From the NCBI RefSeq assembly GCF_000317065.1, contig NC_019701.1:186001-250000 (forward strand): a DNA stretch of 64,000 nucleotides, read 5' to 3'. Shown here one piece after another: positions 55,022 through 63,005 of this stretch (position 1 is the first letter of the stretch; every line of letters begins with the position of its first letter). Source of the stretch: Pseudanabaena sp. PCC 7367 (GTDB lineage Bacteria > Cyanobacteriota > Cyanobacteriia > Pseudanabaenales > Pseudanabaenaceae). A program made the position numbers and the translations under genes. The notes below the pieces were generated by a model that was given only the letters and a program-made list of their open reading frames with translations, made no database searches and had not been told where the DNA came from.

Positions 55022-56470
55022 ATGGGCGCAAAAAACACTGCTAATTCTGCCAATGACTTCCTGGCCAGATTTCAGCGATTTGGTATTCATTTAGGGTTAA
55101 CCCGGATCAAACAACTCCTGGATGATCTGGGCAACCCGCAGACGCAGGTGCCGATCGTGCATGTGGCAGGTACCAATGGCAAAGGTTCGGTATGTGCCTA
55201 TGTGGCCAGTGTGTTGCAGGCAGCAGGCTATAAAACTGGGCGCTACACATCCCCCCATCTAATCGATTGGCATGAGCGCATTTGCATTAACGATCGCTGG
55301 ATTAGTAACCACGATCTGATCGCGGCTCTGGAAGTGGTGCAAAGCAAAATCAAGCCCACCACACCGGAGCAAACGCCAACCCAATTTGAGGTGTTTACGG
55401 CGGCAGCATGGTGGTATTTTGCCCAGCAGCAAGTCGATATTGCGGTGATCGAAACCGGGCTGGGTGGCCGACTAGATGCTACGAATGTGTGCGATCGCCC
55501 TTTGGTTTCGGTGATCACTTCGATTAGCATGGATCACTGGCAACGTTTGGGCAATACATTAGGGCAGATCGCTGGTGAAAAAGCTGGCATTATCAAACCC
55601 AATCGTCCGGTGGTGGTGGGTGAATTACCTGCTGAAGCCGCTGCCGTAATTGCCAAGCAGGCCAATGATTGCCAGAGCCCAATTACCTGGGTTGAACCAG
55701 CCAGATTTATTAATTCTGCTGTTTATATTTCTGAGCCTAGTTCATCAAGCTCATTAGGCGATCGCACCATCGAGCCAAATAATCAAACTAAGCAAACCAA
55801 TCGAGCTGATCTAAATCAAGCTAATACCATTAGCAATAGCTCCAGCCAGAATCAAAGTAATCAAAGTAGTTTTGCCAAGCTACCAATGGCGACCTGGCAA
55901 GACATTACCTATCCTTTGTCGCTGTTGGGCGATTATCAATTAATCAATTCAGCGATCGCTCTGGCCACAATTCAGGCCTTGCAACAACAGCAATGGCAAA
56001 TTGACGAGCAAGCAATTCAAACCGGCATGGCGCAAACCTCCTGGGCGGGTCGATTGCAATGGGTGGATTATCAAAATCGGCGATTGCTGATCGATGGAGC
56101 CCATAACCTGGCCGCCGCTAAGCAACTCAGACAATTCTGCGATCGCACCTTTGCCAACCAAGATCGTTGCTGGATTATGGGCATTTTGGCCACTAAGGAC
56201 TATGCCGGTATTTTGAAAGCTTTAGTGAATAAGGGCGATCGCCTGATTACCTTACCAATTCCTGGCCATCAATGCGTTGATCCCCAAGAACTAGTAGCGA
56301 TCGGGCAACCTTTGCTCAATACCAAACCAACTTTGGCAAATAATCTAGAGCAAGCCCTGAGTATTGCTGTTAACCAATCAGCATTAGCAATGCGATCGTC
56401 CGAGCCAATAATTATCTGTGGCTCTTTATATCTGGTGGGTGAATTTTTGAGTAACCAACGCCAGCAGTAA
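55022..56470 (+). CDS. folC: Folylpolyglutamate / dihydrofolate synthase
   Basis: A 482-residue Mur-ligase-superfamily enzyme. It adds glutamate to dihydropteroate and folates using ATP in the cytosol. The P-loop is HVAGTNGKGSVCAYVASVL near residues 42-60; ETGLGGRLDATN and SISMDHWQRLGNTLGQIAGEKAGI complete the central domain, and the C-terminal domain begins around WAGRLQWVDYQNRRLLIDGAHN. An insertion of about 50 residues rich in Ser, Asn and Gln (about 240-290) is absent from most FolC proteins and contains 9-nt repeats; it should form a disordered loop. The stop codon abuts the stop of the convergent gene downstream. Confidence 0.93.
   Translation: MGAKNTANSANDFLARFQRFGIHLGLTRIKQLLDDLGNPQTQVPIVHVAGTNGKGSVCAYVASVLQAAGYKTGRYTSPHLIDWHERICINDRWISNHDLIAALEVVQSKIKPTTPEQTPTQFEVFTAAAWWYFAQQQVDIAVIETGLGGRLDATNVCDRPLVSVITSISMDHWQRLGNTLGQIAGEKAGIIKPNRPVVVGELPAEAAAVIAKQANDCQSPITWVEPARFINSAVYISEPSSSSSLGDRTIEPNNQTKQTNRADLNQANTISNSSSQNQSNQSSFAKLPMATWQDITYPLSLLGDYQLINSAIALATIQALQQQQWQIDEQAIQTGMAQTSWAGRLQWVDYQNRRLLIDGAHNLAAAKQLRQFCDRTFANQDRCWIMGILATKDYAGILKALVNKGDRLITLPIPGHQCVDPQELVAIGQPLLNTKPTLANNLEQALSIAVNQSALAMRSSEPIIICGSLYLVGEFLSNQRQQ
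55850..55867. repeat. Two tandem 9-nt units inside folC
   Basis: AATCAAAGT occurs twice in tandem, in frame, in the Ser/Asn/Gln-rich insertion. The same 9-mer occurs on the coding strand of the STAND gene. Confidence 0.85.
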
Positions 56471-56938
56471 TCAGGAATTAACCCTCAAATTGGGTGGGTT
56501 TTGCGAAAAATACATCATCAGGTTTAACCAGGAACGATTACTACCAAACTTGACCGCTTCGCCGCCAATGGAATTGCTCGATTCTGGTTCGGAGCTAATC
56601 AAACCAGGTAGTTGGTTGGCTAGATGATCAGGGCGATCGCCCAGGTCAAAATGGGGCTGAGTCGGGATAAAGTTCTTAAGCATCTTATCCTGCACGCTCT
56701 GGGGTAGGCAGCACCAAACACTAGCCTCTTCTGGCTGATCGAGAATCAGAGTATTAAACCCCGCATCTGCATCTCGCTGGCATTCGGCGATCGCTAGCTC
56801 TAGATTTTTATAAACATCGGTACATAAATACACTTGTCCTTCATAGAAAAGCACCTTTTCATAGCCCCAGGGGGTAGGTACTTCCCAAAAGTGCTCAACT
56901 TCTCGTGAAGATAGAATCATCATGGCTGTCTTAATCAT
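56471..56938 (-). CDS. Hypothetical cyanobacterial protein
   Basis: A 155-residue soluble protein that I do not recognise by name. The N-terminal 90 residues look globular (EVPTPWGYEKVLFYEGQVYLCTDVYKNLELAI to LILDQPEEASVWCCLP); the rest is Pro/Ser/Asn-rich and probably flexible. The start could be Met1 or the double Met at residues 6-7; no Shine-Dalgarno decides. It is convergent with folC, with the two stop codons adjacent. Confidence 0.6.
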   Translation of the reverse strand: MIKTAMMILSSREVEHFWEVPTPWGYEKVLFYEGQVYLCTDVYKNLELAIAECQRDADAGFNTLILDQPEEASVWCCLPQSVQDKMLKNFIPTQPHFDLGDRPDHLANQLPGLISSEPESSNSIGGEAVKFGSNRSWLNLMMYFSQNPPNLRVNS

Positions 56939-57694
56939 CGTTAATAACTAAGTAAAACTCTGCAAAAGTAATAGCTTGAATGGTTTGAATAGTCTGATTG
57001 AACTTAACTTTGGTGCTCTGGAATCAAAAACCAAATAATTAAATTAAATTAATTAGTTAATAAATTCTGGCTAGCCTTAATTGTTCAACCCTGCTGAAAG
57101 GGATATTTTGAATATCCTTGAGCAGTGTTTCAATTGTCTCCCTCATACTATTGCCTTTTTTTAGGGTTCTCTAAGTGATTGGGAGTTGAACGGGTATGTG
57201 ATTTTTATTAGTAAGTTGATTGATCAAAATCGCTATGGGGTAGCGATCGCTATCACTGACCAATATTTGACCAGTAGCAAGATCAGGAATTCTGGCTGAG
57301 CCAAATGATCAACTCGATCGGCTCACCACCATAGTAAATAGCGATCGATCGCATTTAAGTTAACATCAAACCTGGTTAGCCCTATGAATAGAAATCGCTA
57401 TGGAATTGCTATTTAATTTATTACGATCGTGTTCGCCCCAAAGGATTTAATCAGGCCAAAAATAAATACCAAAAAATTTGCCTGGACGTAGATCCTTAAA
57501 TCATCATCCAGACAAACCATTAGTTCAAATTAGTTAAATTAAATCGATCGAACTAGAACCTGCTGTTCCTACACTATCAGTCTCCAATCGATGATCAACT
57601 CGATGCTGCAAGCTAAATAGAACTCTTGCAAAGATTGATTGTAGCAACGAGAGAATCATGATCTCAGCTACTATTTGATTATTTAGGCAAGAAA
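56939..57694. other. Intergenic region after the cox operon
   Basis: About 755 bases with no gene. It contains the stem-loop described separately and HIP1 sites near 57243-57250. Part of it is the 3' end of the coxBAC transcript. Confidence 0.5.
57091..57162 (+). ncRNA. Possible structured RNA or terminator element
   Basis: CTGCT (57091-57095) pairs with AGCAG (57121-57125), and inside it GGGATATT pairs with AATATCCT around a three-base loop, giving a two-tier stem. About 30 bases later there is a run of seven T residues (57156-57162). This could be the end of a small plus-strand RNA. There is no expression evidence, and the distance from stem to T-run is too large for a simple terminator. 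Confidence 0.25.
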
Positions 57695-58315
57695 TCAAAT
57701 GATATAGAGCATCAAGAACAGAATAATCCAGACAATATCGACAAAGTGCCAATAGATTGAAGCCGCTTCGATCCCATAGTGTTTTTCGCTGGTATAGCTG
57801 CTCTTTTTGAGCGAAGTTAATAACACACCCAGAATCAAGCATAGACCTACCATCACGTGCATCCCGTGGAAGCCCGTTAGCACATAGAAAGTGCTGGCAA
57901 ACAGATTGCTAGTTAGGCCAAACTCCAGATTGCTATATTCATAGAGCTGTCCGCCAATGAACACTGCGCCCATAATGAATGTGGCCAGAAACCACCAGCG
58001 CACTGTTTTTAGATCATTCTTTTTGATCGCATGATCGGCCTGATGGATCACAAAACTACTAGACACCAGAATGATTGTATTGATGCCAGGAATTAATATT
58101 TCCAGCTCAGGAGTGCCTTCAGGTGGCCATGATTCTGCCACAACGCGATAGGCAAGATAGGCTGCAAATAAGCCTAGAAATAACATCCCTTCTGAGATTA
58201 GGAAGGTAATTAAACCAAACACCCGTAGATCGGGATGCTCTTCATGGTGGGCTTCACCTGCGGCAATCGCTTGCGCTTGATCTAAGTTAGTAGATTCGAT
58301 CGCTGAACCTTGCAT
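57695..58315 (-). CDS. coxC: Cytochrome c oxidase subunit III
   Basis: A 206-residue subunit III with five hydrophobic helices, shorter than the mitochondrial type as is usual in bacteria with the first helices missing. Signatures are FLISEGMLFLGLFAAYLAYR, TIILVSSSFVIHQADHAI, FVLTGFHGMHVMVGL (the conserved GxHGxHV) and YWHFVDIVWIILFLMLYII at the end. It stabilises the CoxA core during turnover. ATG 58315 is preferred to the upstream TTG. It is the last gene of coxBAC, 73 bases after coxA. Confidence 0.93.
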   Translation of the reverse strand: MQGSAIESTNLDQAQAIAAGEAHHEEHPDLRVFGLITFLISEGMLFLGLFAAYLAYRVVAESWPPEGTPELEILIPGINTIILVSSSFVIHQADHAIKKNDLKTVRWWFLATFIMGAVFIGGQLYEYSNLEFGLTSNLFASTFYVLTGFHGMHVMVGLCLILGVLLTSLKKSSYTSEKHYGIEAASIYWHFVDIVWIILFLMLYII

Positions 58316-58388
58316 ATGTTTTAATCCAATTTTGTCCAATCAAATGTTCAATCGCTGTGGTTGTAATGGTTAATGGTTTAGCTAGGAG

Positions 58389-60092
58389 CTAGGCAGTGGG
58401 TTCTGGCATTAAGCCGCCCCCATCGCCACCACCGGCATTAGGGTCGCTATCCATCTCATCCATTTCACCAGGTTCAACCCCATAGTCATAGGGGCCAGTT
58501 AGCATTACTGGTTCACCTACCCAGTTATGGGGAATCGGTGGTGAGGCGGTTGTCCATTCCATCGTCAGGGCATCCCAGGGGTTACCTGAGGCGATCGGGC
58601 CTTTGAACCAACTAATCACCGAATTGAACAGGAATGGGAAGGTGGAGATCGCCAGGATAAACGCGCCGATCGAGCAGATCATATTAATGTCAGCAAACTT
58701 AGGATCATACATTGCTACCCGACGTGGCATCCCTTGCAAACCAAGAATATGCATGGGAAAGAAACAAAGGTTAAAGCCCACAAAAGTAAGCACAAAATGC
58801 ACCTTGCCCCAAAATTCATTCATCATCCGCCCGGTCATTTTCGGGAACCAATGATAGAGGCCAGCATAAATGCCAAACACGCTACCACCAAACAATACAT
58901 AGTGGAAGTGAGCGACCACAAAGTAAGTGTCATGGACATGAATATCGATCGGTGCCGAGCCCAGCATTACGCCGCTGAGGCCACCAACCACAAACATTGA
59001 AATAAAACCGATCGCAAACAATAGGGCACTATTCAGGCGTAGCTTGCCGCCCCAGAGCGTAGCAATCCAGCTAAATACTTTAATTCCAGTTGGTACGGCA
59101 ATCAGCAGCGTAGCGATCATAAAGAAGACTCGCAACCAATCCGGTGTACCGCTGGTAAACATATGGTGTGCCCAAACCAGTAAGCCCAAAAAGCAGATGA
59201 ACATACTGGAAAAGGCGATCGTTTTGTAGCCAAAAATCGGCTTACGCGAATGCACTGGTAAAATTTCGGAGATGATCCCAAACACGGGCAAAATCATTAC
59301 ATATACGGCCGGGTGGGAATAGAACCAGAACAAATGCTGATACACGACCGGATTACCGCCACCAGTGGGGTTAAAGAAATTTGTACCCCCCAGCAAGTCA
59401 AAGGCCAGCAGAATCAAGGCACCAGCCAAAACAGGCGTAGCGATCGCCACCAAAAAAGAAGTGGCTAGCATCGCCCAGCAAAAGAGGGGCATACTAAAAA
59501 TGTCCATCCCTGGCATCCGCATCGAAATAATCGTGACGATGAAATTAATTGCCGCCAGGATCGAAGAAGTACCAAACAGAAGCACACTAAAGATCCAGAT
59601 TGCCTGCCCCACGTGCTGCTCAGTTAAAATACTCAGCGGTGGATAGGCGGTCCAGCCCGTTGATGGCAACCCAAAGAAGAAGCTGCTCATAAACAAAATC
59701 GAGGCCGGCGGAATCATCCAGAAGGCGATCGCATTGAGCTTGGGAAAAGCCATATCCCGTGCGCCGATCATCAGTGGCACCAAATAATTACCAAATCCAC
59801 CGGTAACCGCTGGCACAATCCACAGGAAGATCATAATCGTGCCATGCATGGTAAACACGCCATTGTAAACGGCAGGATCAAGCACATCGGGATCGGGGGT
59901 GGCCAATTCAAGACGCACCACCGAAGCTAACGCACCACCAATTAAATAGAATACAAAGGTGGTTACCAGATATTGAATGCCAATTACTTTGTGATCGGTG
60001 CTGAAGCTGAAATATTCCCACAGTGGGGTTTTCTCGTGTTCATGAGCCGTCGAGGCTTCTATATTCTCAGTTGGGTCTGCTACTTGAGCCAT
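58389..60092 (-). CDS. coxA: Cytochrome c oxidase subunit I (aa3, type A2)
   Basis: A 567-residue catalytic subunit with twelve helices. It reduces oxygen to water at the haem a3-CuB centre. The ligands are in TMHGTIMIF (haem a), SHPAVYVMILP with the cross-linked His-Tyr pair, WAHHMFTSG (CuB) and HDTYFVVAHFHYVLFGG (haems a3 and a). The D-channel entrance GARDMAFPKLN is present. The usual GHPEVY glutamate is replaced: the sequence reads FYSHPAVY, the Tyr-Ser pattern of type A2 haem-copper oxidases. The C-terminus is Gly/Asp-rich. In cyanobacteria this enzyme can act in both thylakoid and plasma membranes. Confidence 0.96.
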   Translation of the reverse strand: MAQVADPTENIEASTAHEHEKTPLWEYFSFSTDHKVIGIQYLVTTFVFYLIGGALASVVRLELATPDPDVLDPAVYNGVFTMHGTIMIFLWIVPAVTGGFGNYLVPLMIGARDMAFPKLNAIAFWMIPPASILFMSSFFFGLPSTGWTAYPPLSILTEQHVGQAIWIFSVLLFGTSSILAAINFIVTIISMRMPGMDIFSMPLFCWAMLATSFLVAIATPVLAGALILLAFDLLGGTNFFNPTGGGNPVVYQHLFWFYSHPAVYVMILPVFGIISEILPVHSRKPIFGYKTIAFSSMFICFLGLLVWAHHMFTSGTPDWLRVFFMIATLLIAVPTGIKVFSWIATLWGGKLRLNSALLFAIGFISMFVVGGLSGVMLGSAPIDIHVHDTYFVVAHFHYVLFGGSVFGIYAGLYHWFPKMTGRMMNEFWGKVHFVLTFVGFNLCFFPMHILGLQGMPRRVAMYDPKFADINMICSIGAFILAISTFPFLFNSVISWFKGPIASGNPWDALTMEWTTASPPIPHNWVGEPVMLTGPYDYGVEPGEMDEMDSDPNAGGGDGGGLMPEPTA

Positions 60093-60192
60093 AGTTAATT
60101 GACAAATTTAGAACAGATTTAGATTTGAATTGTTTTTATGTACTTAAGCAAATAATTAATTGCATTGCCGTAACTGCAACAATTGCCACATC

Positions 60193-61221
60193 CTAATCAT
60201 GGTGATGATGTGCAGTCATTTGCATTTGATCGAGCATGGGGCGATCGAACCCAATTCGCTGGGCAATATCAGTGGCATGGGCTTGTAAATAGCTAGAATC
60301 ACTTTCCCTGTTTGGGCGATTAGCAATTACCGGATTACTATTGGCGGCCATTTCCTGTTGCTCAATCAGCCAAGCATTGTAATCTTCTTCTGTTTGCACA
60401 ATCATCTGCGCCTTCATCCCACCATGATAGGCGCCGCATAGCTCAGCGCATACGATCGTATATTCGCCTACCTTATTGGGCCTAAATAGCAAATTAGTAG
60501 TAGAACCAGGGATCACATCCTGTTTGAGGCGGATTTCTGGCACCCAGAAGGCATGGATGACATCACTAGCGGTCATATTTAAATGCACTTCGCGGCCTGT
60601 CGGTACATGTAGCTCAGCGGTAATCACATCGCCAGGATAGGTGAAAATCCAAGCAAATTGCATCGCTGTCACATCGATCGCCACTTCATCTGGTCTGGGC
60701 GGATCACCAACTTGGGCTACTAATTGATTTTGTTGATTTTGATTAGAGGCAATTGATGGCGCAGTTACTGGCTCACCCTGACCAGGAATCTCATCGGCTC
60801 TAGCTTCTGCCATTGCCAGGTTGACGATCGGCGCACCATTGTTGTCTGCTAGAATTTCCAGGGTGGGATTACCACGCATGGCACTATAGACATCAAAGCT
60901 GTAAATGCCAATCCACATCACCGTAACCGCTGGAATCGCTGTCCAGATTGTTTCTAGTAAAAAGTTATCGTGGATTGCTGGCCCGTCGGTTTCATCCCCT
61001 TCGCGCTTGCGGAAAACAATCATTGAGTAAATCAAGATGCTTTCGACTAATAAAAATAGGCCAAAGGCGATCGTGAGCAGGGCATTAAAGAGAGCATCGT
61101 AAAGAACTGCTTCCTCTGAACTGGCTTCTGGCAATAGACCATGATTCTGGCCATACCAGAGACTGGCCACAATGATTGCGGATATATAAGCAACTATGGT
61201 GATAGTTTTTCTAGTCTTCAT
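60193..61221 (-). CDS. coxB: Cytochrome c oxidase subunit II
   Basis: A 342-residue subunit with two N-terminal helices and a periplasmic or lumenal cupredoxin domain. The CuA motif is CAELCGAYHGGMKAQM, preceded by HAFWVPEIRLKQD; it accepts electrons from cytochrome c6 or plastocyanin. An insertion of about 45 residues rich in Asn, Gln, Ala and Pro (about 130-180; ASNQNQQNQLVAQVG) lies before the cupredoxin core, and the C-terminus ends in a His cluster (AHHHHD). It is the first gene of coxBAC. The long upstream gap should contain the promoter. Confidence 0.95.
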   Translation of the reverse strand: MKTRKTITIVAYISAIIVASLWYGQNHGLLPEASSEEAVLYDALFNALLTIAFGLFLLVESILIYSMIVFRKREGDETDGPAIHDNFLLETIWTAIPAVTVMWIGIYSFDVYSAMRGNPTLEILADNNGAPIVNLAMAEARADEIPGQGEPVTAPSIASNQNQQNQLVAQVGDPPRPDEVAIDVTAMQFAWIFTYPGDVITAELHVPTGREVHLNMTASDVIHAFWVPEIRLKQDVIPGSTTNLLFRPNKVGEYTIVCAELCGAYHGGMKAQMIVQTEEDYNAWLIEQQEMAANSNPVIANRPNRESDSSYLQAHATDIAQRIGFDRPMLDQMQMTAHHHHD

Positions 61222-62117
61222 TCATTCCTCTACTTGAAAATCTGCCGATCGCTAATTGTTTGGTTGAGCCGTTGACACTGTTAACTATTTTGCAATTGTT
61301 TTTCTGATGGTGGTACAGGAAGTAAGAATTTTTATCCTTAAGATACTGGGACTAAAGTCAATCTTAAACTGCGGATTATCTAATCTATCCTTTCTATCCT
61401 TAAACTGAATACCTTTAAAAACTGTGCAGAGCTATCGTTCTTACGGTCAAACTTACTGTCAAACTTCCATCGATTGGCTAGTTAATGCTTAACCTAAATA
61501 GCCAGACTTTGAACATGGAGTTACAAAGTTTTGAGTTTTGCTCGAAATATAATTTTTTGCCTCAAACAATAACTTAACCTGCCTACATGTTAGTTAACAA
61601 AAAGGTTAGTTGGGGGCGTTTTTGGCATTTCTTCAGGATCGGCTCCCTCAATCAGATCTCAATCCTATGGGCAATGTTGGCAGCAAATCAAACTGGGCAA
61701 CTTTAACCATGATCAAACTCAACCCACTTCAACACATATGTATATGATTATGTTTTCTCTATGATAAGTGAGCAATTTTTTTGGATTGAGGGCTAGACAT
61801 TGCCGCGATCGACTGCGATGAGCTGGTTCTAGGGCGATCGCAGCATTTCTTTGCATTTATAAACATTTAGGCTAAACATTTAAGCTAAACATTTAAGCTC
61901 AATTCCTAATAAAGCGATCGATCTGCGTAAATTGAAGTTTTCAGTGCCGTCACTTAATCCACATGCAGCAAGACCTGACAGTAGAGACTCTTCAAAAGCA
62001 CAAATCGCCACCGACTCTAATAAAATAAGAGCAGTAGCGATCGGGGGGTGGCAGCCATATTCAAGCCAAAAGATATTAGTGAAATAGGCCAAGTAATCAA
62101 GAGGAAAGATCGATTAC
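61222..62117. other. Long intergenic region upstream of coxB
   Basis: About 900 bases. The cox promoter should be near 61230-61450, but no confident -10/-35 pair was seen. A 13-nt direct repeat (GCTAAACATTTAA) occurs at 61871-61883 and 61884-61896 with a partial copy before it. A 70-codon minus-strand frame at 61880-62092 overlaps the repeat and is not convincing. Confidence 0.5.
61871..61896. repeat. 13-nt tandem duplication
   Basis: GCTAAACATTTAA occurs twice directly adjacent, preceded by a partial copy (AAACATTTA). Confidence 0.8.
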
Positions 62118-62804
62118 CTAGAGAGCAGGACAGGTCTCATTCTCGGAAGTTTTAAGACCACCCAGGATTGTATCAATATAAATGCAGCCCTTATTGAGAT
62201 CGGAACTAGTGCCATCGGGATTACGCATCGCCAATACGATATAGCCCAATTGGCCAAGGGTGCCAGGCTCACCACCATTAGCTAAATTGCCCCTGGGATT
62301 AAATTGCACGGCGTAGTAATCGCTATTACCTACATTTTGGAATAATGCACTATCAGGCGGAGTCCCAGCTGAAGTTATATTTACAGTATTAAAATTCAGG
62401 GCATTCCAGGTGCCGCCAGATATATTTTCTAGGTTATCCCAGTCTGTGGCAACGGGATTGGGTGGGAAAGTATGCACAAAATAGCCGGTGATTCGATCGG
62501 TACCTAGGGTGGCATCGGGGATGGTGCGAAAAGTGACCTGGACATTTACCTTATCCTTCTTGGCTCGGCTTTGAGCTTCGCGGATCGCCCGGTAAATTTC
62601 GCCCTGATCCGATCGTAACCGTTGGCGATTGGTGAACCCCAGTAGGCCTGGCGCAGAGATCGCTGTCAAAACACCAATAATCAGCATTACTGCCAAGACT
62701 TCCAACAGTGTAAAACCCTGACTATCATGAGCTTGCTCATTCTGGCGATCGAGACACTGAGGTTTAAATAATATCTTTGCTATTAATGACTTCCACAACT
62801 GCAT
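62118..62804 (-). CDS. Type IV pilin-like / GspH-like pseudopilin
   Basis: A 228-residue protein with a prepilin peptidase site, G-FTLLEV after Gly30, and the hydrophobic helix FTLLEVLAVMLIIGVLTAISAPGLLGF. The 30-residue leader is long and basic. The mature part is beta-rich (RDQ-type GspH/FimT region) and ends near a Cys pair (KGCIYID and ENETCPAL) that could form a disulfide. Such proteins are minor pilins or secretion pseudopilins. It lies about 200 bases downstream of the HpsC-like gene on the same strand, which suggests one pilus-linked polysaccharide secretion cluster. Confidence 0.85.
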   Translation of the reverse strand: MQLWKSLIAKILFKPQCLDRQNEQAHDSQGFTLLEVLAVMLIIGVLTAISAPGLLGFTNRQRLRSDQGEIYRAIREAQSRAKKDKVNVQVTFRTIPDATLGTDRITGYFVHTFPPNPVATDWDNLENISGGTWNALNFNTVNITSAGTPPDSALFQNVGNSDYYAVQFNPRGNLANGGEPGTLGQLGYIVLAMRNPDGTSSDLNKGCIYIDTILGGLKTSENETCPAL

Positions 62805-63005
62805 GTTTCTATTCTCCTGTTACTGCCGCTATTCCCTACTAAATACCTACTCAATTTTTGGTTTAACCTAGTAATTCATTTAAATGATCAGCCTACTGTC
62901 TTATTGTGATTTCACGATCGCTCAAAACACTTGGATATTAACTTAGGTTCTGGCGTTTGCTATGTGCCACCTGCATATAACTTAAACAAGCTTTTTAAAT
63001 ATTGA

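Noticed and set aside
57534-57842. 102-codon minus-strand frame overlapping coxC
   Set aside because: Out-of-frame shadow of coxC extending into the gap.
61880-62092. 70-codon minus-strand frame
   Set aside because: Ends within a 13-nt tandem repeat and has no recognisable domain or ribosome-binding site.
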